Assembly (NCBI RefSeq): GCF_014066305.1
Contig: NW_023501167.1
Coordinates: 79,351 to 143,350, forward strand
Direction of reading: 5' to 3'
Length of the DNA stretch: 64,000 nt
Source: Letharia columbiana
Lineage: Eukaryota > Ascomycota > Lecanoromycetes > Lecanorales > Parmeliaceae
Part shown: one piece after another, positions 37,352-51,315 of the stretch
How positions within the stretch are numbered: position 1 is the stretch's first letter
How the letters are laid out: each line of letters starts with the position of its first letter
The notes under the pieces: generated by a model
Told to the model about the DNA's origin: nothing
Databases searched by the model: none
What the model saw: the letters and a program-made list of their open reading frames with translations, nothing else
Made by a program: the position numbers and the translations under genes

Positions 37352-37485
37352 TGTGTATAAGGCGGAAAGTGGACGATCTATATAAGGAAGGTTAGCCGAG
37401 TATATCTGTTCGGAATCTATCCTAAATCTATTAGACTTCTCGAGTCGCTTTCGGAGCCTACTAGCATTATATCTTATATAATAAC
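37352..37485 (+). repeat. LTR-like better preserved island
   Basis: A 134-bp stretch starts TGTGTATAAGG, ends AATAACA and holds a TATATAAGG box near 37379. It is preceded by a G-run (GGGGG at 37341-37345) that could be a polypurine tract. These are LTR features, but there is no second copy in the window and no matching target duplication. It could be a solo LTR of a family absent here, or another kind of short insertion. Confidence 0.35.
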
Positions 37486-38579
37486 ATCTTTAGCTAAATA
37501 GTGTATTAATGCGACGTTAAATGGAATATATTATTAAAGCACAATTTTGGAAGATATATTATTAAATGTTATTATACTATTCTTATATATATCTCTATTA
37601 ATATATAATATAGAATAGAGAATATATAGTAAGTTAATTAAGATTAAGCGAGTAGTAATTTATAATAATAGATTTTATTTTTAAATTTAGAGTAATTAAT
37701 TAAAAGAAAATATAGGGGTTATAGCTAGCTTTATTTATCTTTCTTAATCTAAATTATAAGATAACGATAAGATATTAATATTATATTACCCTTTCGTCTA
37801 GTTATTATAATATATCGATATACTATTAAACTAATATTCTAATTAAAGTTAATATTAGGAGATTATAAGAGCGAGTCTTTTATTTAAAGCTATAATATTT
37901 ATTCTATAAAGATAGAGTAGATAAAGATATAAATAATACTCTTAGAATATTTAAGCTTAAAGATAAGATTTAAGTAAGTACTTATATAATAGATAAGATT
38001 AATAAATAAGATTAATAGATATTAGATATAATTCTATAGTTACGATAGCGAGATAGAATATATTACTATTATAAAGAATCTTCTCGCTATTTAAATATAT
38101 CGTATCGACTAGCGCGATATTAAATAAGTACTCTTTATAATTCTATAGCAATTAAGATATATTTGATAGTCTTATTCTAAAAAGATCTAAGAATTATATA
38201 TCTTATTATATTAATTAGCTTATAATAAATATAATTCTATAATATAATATTAGATAATAAAAGAGAATTAGTTAATTTATAAGAATACTCTTCGAAAATA
38301 ACTCTTTCTTCGAATTAATATCTTAATTCTATATATATTATAAGCTTACTTTACTAAGTAAGTATTATAAAATTTAATTTATCTAAAAGATATCTAAATA
38401 TATATTCTAAGAAATATCTATTTTATAAAGTAAATATTATATATTATAAATATTATAATATTATATCTTTATTAAAAATCTAATACTCTCTTAATTTAAT
38501 AAAATAATAAAATATAATAGAGTATAATATTCTTATAAAATTATAATAAGAAAGTAAATAGAGTTATATAGAAGATAGG
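37486..38579. other. Sequence upstream of family D gene, no gene recognised
   Basis: The LTR-like island is followed by about 75 bp that retain CA/TG (to about 37560) and then by RIPed DNA. This may be the 5' flank of the D-family element; I cannot place its terminus. Confidence 0.35.
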
Positions 38580-41500
38580 GGAAATAGAGATTATATACTT
38601 TTTAGATTAAGATAAAGCTTATAGCGTAAATAAGTATATTTATTTCGAAGGCGAAGTTCTTAAAAATAGATAATTAGTATTTCTATTCGATTCGATAGAG
38701 CTAGTAAATTCGTATCTAGAATAGTACTTCTTCGATTTAATATATATAAAGTTTTTAATATCGATATAATACTTCTTAGACTTCGCTATAACGAGAATTT
38801 ACGTTAAAAGAAAATTTCGACTATATTTAGAGTTATATAAGGCTTATAAGTCTATTACTTAGTTTATATAGAGTTTAACTCTTATAGCGAAGTTAATTTA
38901 TATATTTTAAGATATATTAAAAATAAATATATAGCGAAGAAGTAGAGAATAAAATAAAAGAATTTATTTTTAAAGTAGAAATAAAGTGCTAGCTTTATAT
39001 TAGACTCTATAATATTAATATATTTATTTATAAAGTCGAAGATCTAACTAAATATACTAGGAGAATACTTAAAAGTAAAGAATTTAATAAACGATATATA
39101 TTTAAAAATACTTTCGAGAGTATAACTCTTATTATTCTTAATATAATCTTAGATCTTAATTTATAAATTATTAATATAGATATTATAGTAAGTATAAAGC
39201 TAAGAATTATATCTATATATTCTAAATAATATAAATCTTTTAATTACTTTTATTTTAATTAATTCTATTATTACTCTTTTTCTATTTCTAGCTTTATTTT
39301 ATAATTCTATTTCTCTATATAATTCTAATAATAAAAGTATAAGAAGTTATCTTAAATTTTACTAGATATATAAACTAATAACGAATTCTAAGTTTATTAA
39401 AAGTTATATATATATTAGCGAAGATATTACTAGCTCTATTTAATACTTTTTAAAAAAATCGTTAAAGATATTTAATTTCTTAAATTTAAAGATAAATATT
39501 AAAGATTAAATAGTAAAGTTATCTTTTAATAAAGCGATCTTTATCTTAAATTTATTAAACTTATTATTCTTTTCTTTATTTAATAGTATACTATAACTCT
39601 AAATATCTAGAATTAGTCTTTATTAACGACGTAATTAAATTAAATAACTTATAATAAAACTTCGAAGTATATATTTAAAGCTATTATTATTATTCTTATT
39701 TTTAAAATCTATCTTCTATTAACGAGGTAATAAAGATATATAATAATTCTTTTATAAAATTAAATATTTATTCTTCTAATCTAGAGTCTAGATTCTCTAC
39801 TTCTTTATATTAATTTTAGATATATTCTTTTAACGCCTCTTATTAAAAATTAATTTAGATAAAATAAAATTTAATTAAAATTAAGATTAAATAAGGTTCT
39901 TTCTTATTATATTTTTTATTAATATATTTAAAGTTATAAGTATATTAAAATAGAGATAATAAAAGATTTTATATATTAGATTTTAAATATATAAATAAGT
40001 AATATAAACTTTATTTAAAGAATAGAGATAATAAATTAAAAAGTTAAAAAGGCGAGAAAACTCGAATATTCTCTATTTACTTTTAATTTAATAAATTCAA
40101 ATATAAATATATAATTAACTTTTTTCTTATATCTAATAACGTTAATATTTTTCTATCTATCGTAATTATATTATTAATATTATTATTATATAATATTTAA
40201 ATTATTCTCTTATTCTAGCGCTATCTAATATTTTTATATAAATTATTAATTATATTTTATTAACTCTCTAATATTCTATTATCTCTTTATTAAGAATACT
40301 ATTTTTTATTATTTAATATATATCTAAAAAAAATAAGATCTAATATATTCGAAGAGTAGAGGAGTATTTATACTAGTAGCTTATATATAACTACTATATA
40401 TAAACTTTAAAAACTTATCTTCTAAATAGAATTATAAGAACTTAATTATTCTTATTATCTATTATTCTAGATTTATTATTAGAAGAGATATTAGATATAT
40501 AGAATATAATTATAAAAGATTAATAATAAGTAAAATAGCTATAGAAATAATTAAATATTATAGATTTCTATAATTATAAAACGAAATATAAATATTTCTA
40601 AATTCTAAAGATTAGAGTATAGAGCTACGCTTTCTCTACTTTCTCTAATATTATAATAATATTAAATATAGATTAATAATATTACGATAATATTTATTTA
40701 TAATATATATCTAGTATTCTAATTTATAGCTTAACTACTTATAGACTTTTTCTAATATTCTCTAAAATATCTTCGAAATCTTCTATCTCGCTTTATCTCT
40801 CTTAATCTTCTTCGCTATCTTAAACCTTCTCGATATTCTATATAGCTTTTTTAATAATTTTAATAATATTATTTACTTAAGCTTCGCTTCTATAATTATA
40901 ATTCTTTATCTTAAAAATTTATTACTATTATATATATAAATATAAGTTTTTAAAGAGTATAAACTTAATTTATAATATTAAATAAGAATCTATAATTTTA
41001 ATTATATTATTCTATTTTAAGATTTAAATCTAATACTATTAAGCGATAACGATTAAATAATTCTAAGTAAGAGAATAAGAGTAAAGAATAGAAATATAAT
41101 AATAATATATTTAATAGATTTAATAAATTTATAAAGTTTAATAAGTCTATAAAGTCTATAGAGTTTATAAAGATTATATCGTAAGATAAGATATTTATAT
41201 TACTTAAGATTATTACTAATAGTAGTTTTAATATAAGTTTTCTAATATTAATATATACGCTTTTATTAACTTTTAAAAACGCTATCTCTATTATTAATAA
41301 TCTATTTAAATATATAAAGAATATAAAAGTAAAAGATTCTATTTACGAAGCTTTAGCTAACGATCTTAATTTTCTATTTTTAAAGATCTCTATTAATACG
41401 CTATTTAATCTTCTTTTATCTTTTAAATTTTTTTAATAAGAATTTTTAGATAACTTCGATAAGCTAGCTTAAGACGAGCTTACTATATCTTCTAATAAAA

Positions 41501-44411
41501 ATATATTATTATTTTTATATTATTTTTTAATAATAGATTTATTAAAAGAAATATTATATAAGCGAGCTAGCTAAGAAATAAAGATCTTTCTAATAATATT
41601 AAATTTATAATATAAAATATTTAATATTATTTAATAAAACTATTAGAGTTTATTAGAGATATTTAATCTTTTTAAAAATTTATAAATATTTAAAAATCTT
41701 TCTCGCTTTATTATAATTTTTAAAAAATATATTAATATATAATTATTATTAATATAATTATAATATTAGAAGATAGATATAATATAGAAGTAGTTCTCGA
41801 TATAAAATAAGTAGAAGAAAATTCGAATTATAAAGAGTATAATATATTTCTTTAATTTTATTAAGCTATTTAAGACTATACTTTTATTAATTAAATTTTA
41901 TATTAAGATTTATATAAGAATAATATATTTTATTAATTAATTCTTTAAACTCTATTACTCTTTAATATAGATTTCTTCTATTAAATCTTATTTAAAAGAA
42001 TATATATTCTATCTTAATTAAACTTCGATCTTCTTTTTTAATATTATCTATTATTATTATAAGAAAAAAGATTATTTCTATTAAAATAGATATAAATATT
42101 ATATAGCTTATATCGCTATAATTAATAGAGATAAAACCATTATTAAGAAAATAATTAATTAAATTAGAATTCTCGTAAATCCGCTCTATATTACGAGCGC
42201 TTTTAAATTAAAAGAATTAGATTTTTCGATACCGGCGTATTTAATAATTAAAGAACTATTTCTCTTAGAATAAAAAACTCTTTATTTAAATCGAGAATAA
42301 GTTTATATTAAAGAAATCGATATATATTTTAATTATCGCTATAAGGGGTTAGATATTAGACTAAGTAGAAATATATTAATATATTAATTAAGATTTATAA
42401 TATATTAAATCTTCGAGCTTAATAATAAAAGCACTCGTTTACTATAGCTCTTTATATTTATTTATAGAGTATTAAAGCTAAATATATATGATTGTATATA
42501 TCTAGCTAGCTTTATTATATCTTTATATCTTTTAATTCCTCTTCTTATCTTTATTAATATATTTAATTTATATTAAAATATATATTAATTTCTAATAAAG
42601 ATTTATATTATAATCGTTAATTTAAATTAGCGAGAGAGAAAATAAAGAGTTAATATACTATTCTTAGCACTTAATCTATATATTAGCAACTTTAAAGATA
42701 TAATTAAAATTCTAGAGTTTAGATTAATAATTTTAAATTATAATATTAGAATTAATCTTAATAGCGTAAATATATTTATATATATCTATATTATAGTTTT
42801 TATAGAAGATATAAAATAATAATAGAAGAATTCTAGCTTTATATCTTCGATTATTAATAGAAAATACTTAAAATATCTAGTTATAAAGAAGTAAAAAGCG
42901 AATTTAACTTTTAATATTATACTTAATATTCGTTATTATTATTAAGTTCTATATAAATGAATTAAAGATAACGCGTTTATAAATAGTATTAAATTCTTTT
43001 AAAGTATAGAGATAAGATCTAAATAGACTTCGCTAATTATTATTACGTTATCTCTAAATATTATATATAGTTAATTTAAAGATATAATATATTCGAAATA
43101 CGTTAAAATTACTAAATAAACGTAATATATACTATTCGCTATTATACTTATTAACGCTAATATTAATATCTATTATATCGAGCTTTAATACTTTCTTTTT
43201 CTATCTAGTTAGAGCTAATTATAATTATCTAAATATTATCTTACTAATTATCAAATATAAGAATATAATAAACTCTTAATTATTACGTTTTTACTTTTAT
43301 AAATCTAGCTATAACTTAAATAGATTAATTTTATATATCTAAAAGTTATAGAAGTAATAATATCTTCGATATTAAATCTTAATAGCGTTAATTTAATCGT
43401 TATATACTACGCTATTATAATTAAAAGTAATATTATAATTCTAATATAGAATATAAGTTAAATAAATTAATAGAATATAATATCGCTATTATTATAATTA
43501 AGAAAGATATTTTAGAGACTCTATTAATACGCTATTCTCGTTTACTTTAAAAACTTTAAACGCGGTAATTATCTTATTTTCTTTAGATAAATAATATTAA
43601 TTAATCTCTTAGATAATAAATTTAAAATAAAAAGTATATTTAAAAATAGCGAGTTATAATATTTAGATTATTTAGAATATAAATATTTAGCGAAGACTTT
43701 TAAGATTAAAAGCGATATTATAAAGTAAGTAATAGTATTTTATAACGTTATAATATATCTAAATATATATATTACTCTATACTACGAGAATATAATTATA
43801 AAGTACGCTATTTCTAATAATTATATTACTTTTAGCGATAAGAATAAATATAGATATATATATAGAATTCTTCTTATTTATCGCCTCTACGCTAATCTAG
43901 TAAAAAAGATTCTTTAAGAAAATAATAATTTAAATTAATTTTTAAGATATAGAAAAGGTTTTACTTAGTAAAGAGAGCTTATATTAAACTCTACGCTTTA
44001 TTTTTATCGATTTATATATATCTATTAAGTCTAAATTAACTATAAAGATAATAAAAATATATTTAAAGTATCTTACTCTTTTAATTAACTTATTATCTTA
44101 CTCTAAATTAGATATTAAAAAGAATAATTTATATTAATTTTAGATAGTAATTATTAGAGATATAATTTATAAAAGATCGCTAGCGCTAAGATACCTAGAT
44201 TGTAAATATATTATAAAGAATTTAAAATAGTCTTTATAACTTAATTAGCTTACTCTTAATAATCTATTCTTAATACTATTATAATATATCTACGAAATAG
44301 ACTACGAAGAGCTTAATGTTATTTTATTTAAATATATTAAATTATAATAATATTAAAAGCTTAGCTTTACAAATTAATAAGATATTTAACTCTTCTTTCT
44401 TTAATAGCTTT
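38580..44411 (+). pseudogene. Family D DNA-transposon-like protein remnant, first part
   Basis: A long plus-strand frame is followable with TAA/TAG read as Gln; the clearest part is about 39900-44411. Around 42796-42880 it reads like [G/E]D[M/I]PQQQKNS[G/S]F, followed by a CxxC pair (codons 42865-42876, Cys now Tyr). At 43219-43266 it reads LQLSKYYLTNYQIQEY. The second part was strongly conserved, since the minus-strand copy at 54560-58977 reads LQSSTYYLQNYQIQKY. I recall similar layouts from large fungal transposase-like proteins of DNA transposons, but cannot name the superfamily. A complete copia B element interrupts it at 44411. Confidence 0.6.
44407..44411. other. Target site duplication, left of copia B
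   Basis: GCTTT here and GCTTT at 51467-51471 flank the element exactly. The family D frame runs up to the left copy and resumes after the right one. Confidence 0.9.
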
Positions 44412-44564
44412 TGTTGGAATTCGGATCACGTGACTCTTGGCGTCTTGGCGATCACGTGATATGGTCACGTAATACGCCTTAGTGTGTTCGTATCTAGTCG
44501 CTCTTTCCTTTTATAGAACTCTCTAGTTAATATAACTAAGTATTCTACCTTATATTTTAATAGA
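44412..44564 (+). repeat. 5' LTR of copia B
   Basis: Starts TGTTGGAATTCGG and ends TTTTAATA (RIPed AACA). The U3 part holds two perfect TCACGTGA palindromes (44426-44433 and 44452-44459) and a third near-copy TCACGTAA (44465-44472). TTTTATAGAA near 44512 is a candidate TATA box. This is the best preserved LTR of the family here. Confidence 0.92.
44426..44472 (+). promoter_or_regulatory. CACGTG (E-box) cluster in the copia B U3
   Basis: Three CACGTG-like sites lie within 47 bp, upstream of a TATA-like TTTTATAGAA. CACGTG is the core recognised by fungal bHLH factors, so these may be the element's own enhancer. The minus-strand LTR at 62579-62727 keeps two full copies, whereas the right LTR of this element has lost them to C-to-T and G-to-A changes. 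Confidence 0.55.
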
Positions 44565-44580
44565 TTATAAACTCGAGCTT
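44565..44580 (+). other. Primer-binding-site-like sequence of copia B
   Basis: GATTATAAACTCGAGC follows the LTR directly, with the same position and start as in family A. A pre-RIP GGTTATCAGAGC-like sequence would fit initiator-tRNA priming; this is inferred, not shown. Confidence 0.45.
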
Positions 44581-44689
44581 TACTCGATAACTATTTTAAT
44601 TATTTTATAATCTATCTACTATCTATCGTAACTATAACTATTTTTAGCGTATTTATTATATTAATATTTATTAAATAGTAGTAGTTATA

Positions 44690-47600
44690 ACCGCGGAGGA
44701 TCTCTTTTATCAACCTTCGTAATATAGATATTTTCTACTTTAAGATAATTATTTAGGCTAAATAATATACGTCGAATACGCTTTTAATTAAAAGAATAAG
44801 AGTAGCGAGTAAGAGGAGCTATATTGAAATTATTAATATATTAATATATTATATTAATAATTTAACGTATAAACTCTCTTATCGTCTTTTATATAAGATA
44901 ATTTAAAGCGAGTTAAAGTATACCGCACTTAATCGTGTAATATCGAAGCTATTATACGTTATAATAGGATATTATATATCTATGCTTTTTCGTTATATAG
45001 CCGCTATAATCGCTAAAATATTACTAATTTCCCTATATTAAGTAGAATACGTTAAAGATAAAAGACGATATATTCTTATTCTTATATTTCGTTATATTAA
45101 GAAACTAATATTAAGCGGTTAGACTCTAATATCTTATTATATAATTTCTATAATAAAGGCTAAAACCTAGTCTAAGATAACGGCATAACGCTAAAAAAGA
45201 AAATAACTTATATCTTATATATCTAGTATATTAATATATAAAGAGAAATTATTCTCTATCGTAATAATCGAAGAATAATTACTCTCTATATTCGTAAAAA
45301 TAAAATAATCTCGCGAAGAAGCTTTAATTAGTTTTAATAAATAAGCGAAGCGAAATTATAAGTAATCTCGTATTTAATCTTAATTAATTTCTTTAATAAA
45401 AGAGTTAATTAATAGAAGATATTATATTATAAATATAATAGAGAGTAATTAAGATAATCGCGATAATAATATAAAGAATAAAATTTAATTAAATTCCCTC
45501 TTAAATATAAAGAGTAATAATTTTTTATAAAGATTTTATATACTTATATTATATTTCCCCTTAGTATTTATAAATTAAAGCTTATCTTTTTAGAGTATTA
45601 TTAATTATATTATAAATCGTAATATAAGATCTCTTTTTAAATAACGCTTTAAGTTATATTAAGCTAACTTTAAAGCTTAATAGAATTTCCTCTATACGCT
45701 TTAAATAATTATAAATATTTTAAATATAAATAATATCGATAGCGAGTATACTTTAATTCTTTATATTAACTTTATTATTATATCGAGTTAATTTATTCTT
45801 AAATTATTATTAGAGCTAATTTTAAATAAAGAGCTCTTCGAGTTTAGAGCGAAGCTAATTTTATTAACGCTATCTATTCTATTTACTTTATTAAGCCTTA
45901 TTATATTATAAATCTTATTTTTAAATTTAAACTCTTATTAAAGCTTTCTCTTATTAAGCTTTAAAAATTAAATTAATTCTTTATAAATAATATTATATCT
46001 AAATATATCGATATTAAGCTTTTAGCTAATTTAAATTAATTCTATTAAATTTCTATATTTAAAAGCGCTTTTAATTATTATAAATAGAAGCGAAATATAT
46101 AAAATTTCTTTATGCTATTAAACCTCTAATATTATATTAAAATCGATATTATTTAATTAATCTCTTATTTAGCGATTATCGTAAAAGTAATAATCGATTA
46201 GCGATTTATAAGAGATATCTTTAAAGCTATTATCGATATAGATATCGTAATATAAATTAAAGCGTATTATAAACTTTATATTATAATAAAAACTCGCTAT
46301 AAGAATAACTCGCGTAATCTTATTAAAAGCTATATTAACGCTATAATTATTTAAAAAAACTTAGAAGAATATAAGTTTCGCGAATTAGATATTTTTAATT
46401 TTATTATTTAGAGACTAAAGTCTCTTACTCTTATTATCTATAAAAATAAATTATAGATCTATATTAACTAATTTATAAGTCTATTACGAGAAGTTAATAG
46501 TTTACTCGAGAAATATCCCTTTATTATTAATAAGAATTAAAAGATTTATTATTTTTATAAAGATCTAGATAACTAGTATACTTAGTATCGCGAGATCTAT
46601 AATTAAAATTATAATCTTTATAATAAGAATAAGTCTTTTAAATTTACGCTAGTTTACGCTAGAATATAATAACTTAATATTATCTCTAATTCTACTATCT
46701 TTATTAAGTTCTTTAATATTTATATAATAATTATCTATATCGAAATAAGTATTTATATTCTTATTTCTACGGCGCTTATATTAGTTAAATATCGTATTTA
46801 AAATAATATTAATTCTAATAACTCTTATATCTAGATATAGATTTATAAGTATTATATTATTTATAATAAGGATTTTTATTTTATTAAAAAGTATCTCGAA
46901 TAATTAAAGCGTAAGCGTATTCGCGAAGAATTTTAAGTCTTTAGAAATAAAGGTTATAATAGTTATAGCGATTAAGATAAAAGAGATAATTAAAAAAATA
47001 ATAATATTAATATTGAATTTAAGTTTAAAAAGTTTAAGAAGAAGAAAGATTAATCTTTTAGCGTTAAAGTAGTTATTATAATTACTTAATTTATAATAGC
47101 GCGTTATTTTATCGCTTATATCGCTATTATATTTATCGCTAATTCTTAAATCTTAATCGATAAGATCTATAAATCTTTTAAGATTAAATTCTTAAATAGA
47201 GTTTTTATTATTATACTTTTTATTATAGTAATAATATTCTCTCTTTAATTTCGTAATTATATATTTAATATATTACTTATAATTTCTTAATCTTTAAAAT
47301 CTTCTCTAGATTTTAAAAACCTCGCTTTATTAATAAACTCGCTAATAATAGTTATATAACTTTTAACTTTAATAATATTAATCTTAAATATAAAATAAAG
47401 AATATTAAGCGTATTTAAATTTTTAATAATATCTAATATATATCTAAATATAACTTTAATTTTATTTTTAAAAAATAATTAAAGAAGTAATAATACTCGC
47501 TTTCTTTTATTTCCGACGATCTTTTTATAGAAAAATAATAGTTTTTCTTTAAACGTATTTAAAGTCGTCTTTATACGCTTAATATTTAAAAAGATACTCT

Positions 47601-50570
47601 TCTAATTTTAATCGTTATTAATAAAGAAATTCCCGCTTATAATAAGTTCTTTATTAAATTTATAAAGTTCTTTAATTAGTAAAAGTTTTAAATTTATAAG
47701 AAGATTTTATATATATAGTATACTTATATAAATTATTTAAATACTTAGAACGTTAAGAAGATAGCTAAAATATATATTAAAATAAATCTTTTTAAATCTT
47801 CTTTTAATAATATTTATAAGTTATACTCTATAGTTAATCTTAAAATAAAATTTTATAAATATTATATTATTCTCGAGAGATAAGAGAATAACTTAATTTA
47901 TATCGATCTCTAGAAATCGTTTAACGCTTTCTATAACGATTATATATTTATAATTATCTTTCTAAATAATTTTACTTTATACTTCGATATTTATCTTTTA
48001 TCGAATAAATCTAGCGAGTTTATTTTTATTATATTTAAGTTTTTTCTCGATAATATAAAATATAATAATTATTATTATACTCGCCTTCGCTCTAATTATA
48101 ATATAAAATATTAGAATTATAAAATAAAAGCCTTTTATCTATTTAGGGAAATTATCTAGAAAGATATTATATTAAGAAATCTCTAAATAAATAATAAGTT
48201 TAAATAATTAAGCGTTATTATTTAGTATAAAATTAGCGCGATATTTAAGAAGAGCGGCTTATTGTAGAAGTACTAAATCGAGTTTATTTATATTAAGAAT
48301 TATTTACGTAATCGCTAATCTATAATTAAGCGAGATATAATTTCTTTTAAGATTTATATTAATTTTCTTTTTAATATTTCTTATCTATATATCGTTAGAT
48401 AAATAGGCTTTTATTAAATTATATTTAAAGTTATTAATTAAAAAAAGTATTAAGATTATATAATTAAGAGATAACTTATAAATTATTAAGATTATTTCTA
48501 TTATATACTCTTAAATAATAATAAGATCGCTATTATCTCGAATATTAAGTAATTTAATAACGTCTCTTTTAAGTCTATATTCTTTATTTTAGAAGAGAAT
48601 ACGCGTAATAATATTAAAACGATAGTCTATCGTAACGATTATCGGCTTATTAAAACTATTAATTATTTTAAGGATTACTTTTTTTCTTTATCTATAGTTT
48701 TAAAGAAGAATTATTAAAAGAGATATATAATTTTTATTAAAGATAAAGCTAATAACTTATTTAATTCTATTTAAATTCTTAAAAGAGCTCGGCTAGTAGT
48801 TTTAGCTAACTTAAGATCTTTAGAAAAATAATTATCTAATATACTTAGTAATAAAACTCTCTCTATAACCTCTATAACGGCGCCTTTTAGATTTATTACT
48901 CGCTTTATAAATAATTATAACTTAATCTTAGCGATAAATCATTTATTCGATATCTTAAAGATATATAAGAAACTCTCTTTAAATCCTCTAGCGCTATTAA
49001 TAAAAGCCTTCTCTTTTAAATTCTATAAACCTCGAATCTATAAGAAAACTATATCGAACTCTTATTATAAGATATATTAGGAAATTATTATAAGAGAAGA
49101 AGTCGACTCGCTTATTATTAATAAGACTTAAACTCTAATAAATCTTCTATTAAATATGTACGCCTTAGAAGACTAATAGATTTATAAATTTAAGCGTGGT
49201 TTTATAGGAGAGATTATACGATATAAAGCTCGCTAAATTATTCGCGACTTTAAATAATAAGAAGAAATCGACTTTAATAAAATCTTCGTCTTTATTATTA
49301 AGTCTATAAATTATAAAGCGATTTTTATATTAATAATTATTTTAAATTAAGAGCTTAAGTAGATAAACGTTAAAACCGTTTTTCTATATAACGATATTAA
49401 AAAGATAATTTATATTACTTAGCCTACTAGCTTTAAGATTAAAGATTAAAAGAATAAAGTATATAAGCTTATTAAGATATTTTATAATCTAAAATAATCC
49501 TCTAAAGTTTAATATAATACTCTTATAATCTATCTAAAGAAATTAGATTTTAAATCTATTATTATTAATCTCTCTATATTTATTAATAATATTATTATTA
49601 TCGCTATTTACGTAGACGATATCTTACTCGTTAATCTCGATAAAATTAAAATATAGAATATTAAGAATAAGCTTAATAAGAAGTTCGAAATAATTGATTT
49701 AAGATCTTATATCTATTATCTTAATATAATAATTATTAGAGATTATACTAATCGAATTTTATATCTTAATTAAAAAGATTATATTAAGAAGTTTCTAAAA
49801 AAATATAATATATTAAGCTCTACGCTATCGCCTACTCTTATTAATAATAATAAATTTTATATCGCTAAAGATAATTTTATCTCTATTAATTAGTCTCGCT
49901 ATATCTATTAATTAATTATAAAATTATTTATATATATAATATTAGATACTTAATTTAATATTATATTCGCCATCTTAATAATCTCTAGATATATCTTAAA
50001 CTCCGATAAATTCTATTAGAAGGCTATTAAGCGTATCTTTTAATATCTAAATAATATTAAAAACTAATAATTAATATTTAAAAGAGATTTAAAATTACTT
50101 ATTAATTATATAGATATAAATTAAATAAGCGATTAAAATACTCGACGTTTTATCTCTAATTACGTCTTTAATATAAATAATACTATTATTAATTAATTAT
50201 TAAAATAATAGTTTATTATAACGCTATTCTTTTATAAAATCGAATATATTAGCTAGACGTAAGCTATTAAGAAGATAATTTAACTATATAAACTTCTTAA
50301 TTAACTTAATCTTAGCGCTAAGTATATATAAGCTATTATTATTTATTACGATAATTAAGATATTATAGCCCTTATTAAAAATCCTTAATTTTATATACGC
50401 ACTAAGTATATTAATATTTAATATTACTATATACGAGAATAAGTTATCGCTAATAACGTTACTCTTAAATATATCTCTATTAAATAATAAATAGTTAATA
50501 GACTTATTAAGATACTATCTAAGAATAAATTTAAAAAGTTTTATATATTAATTAAATTAGAATATTGTTT
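44690..50570 (+). pseudogene. Copia gag-pol polyprotein remnant, family B
   Basis: One frame (remainder 1 modulo 3) carries integrase and polymerase. Integrase reads near 47899 as L-I-Y-I-D-L, followed by an F-L-N-N-F-T segment. Reverse transcriptase spans about 49190-50000: an ARxxxRDFKQQE-like entry, then a VKTVFLYNDI segment near 49370, and the YVDDI box intact at 49609-49623 (TAC GTA GAC GAT ATC), so both catalytic aspartates survive. RNase H follows to about 50400. Many TAA/TAG codons at Gln/Trp positions still make it dead. Gag fills about 44690-47050; I could not place its zinc knuckle confidently. Confidence 0.9.
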
Positions 50571-51305
50571 ATAGTATTATTTATTTAGAGAAGCCGACTC
50601 CGAATTTAAAAAAGCTATTTTATTAATTCTCGTAGTTCGAGTAATCTACTTAAGCCGCCCGCCGAGCCTTAAACTTAATATAAACTCGCTATTCTATATC
50701 AAAATAGCTATTTCTTTAGCGCTATTATCGCTATCGCTATTAAATCTTTAAGACTCTTTCGAAGTACTCTATCTATATCACTATTACTATTAGCCACTAT
50801 TATTAAAGGACCAGATATCTAAAACGGCCTTGTAGAAGCTTTATAGCCGGTCGTAATGTGTAGAACGAAGAATTTCTTCTAATCATTTCATTTAGTCATC
50901 CCCACGAATATCCTCCGGCCTCAAATCGATCGATTTTTGGTGTGCACCAGATGGCCTAAAAATAAAATTTCCAAAAAACCGTTTTTTGATAAAAAGTGGA
51001 ATTTGGTGGCGATGTCGATTTGATATAGTTATTTTCAGATTTTGACTTTTCACTTTAGCCACTCGGCGCTAAACTCACTTTAGCTACCCGGCTTAAACTT
51101 CACCTTAACTACTTAACGCTAAAATTCACTTTAACTACTCGACTCGAACTTTACTTTAATTATCTAACGCGAATTTTACTTTAACTATTCAGCGCTAAAC
51201 TCTAACGAAAATCGACTAAGTTATTTTTTATCTTATCTACTTAGTTTTAATACTATCAGCGTTAAACTTTATATCTATCGAATTTCGCGTATAAAAGAAT
51301 ACGTG
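50571..51305 (+). other. 3' untranslated region of copia B
   Basis: Non-coding. 50695-50830 is collinear with the A-family 3'UTR (TAGCTATTTCTTTAGCGCTA). 50800-51045 is nearly free of RIP and contains the A/B shared block at 50955-51010. A minisatellite occupies 51045-51200. Confidence 0.8.
51045..51200 (+). repeat. ~25-bp minisatellite in copia B 3'UTR
   Basis: Six units of the form TCACTTTAACTACCCGGCGCTAAAC decay from left (GC-normal) to right (RIPed). The same array is present inverted in the minus-strand B element, split by the TIR element at 62901-63537. Confidence 0.85.
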
Positions 51306-51315
51306 CGAAGGGGAG

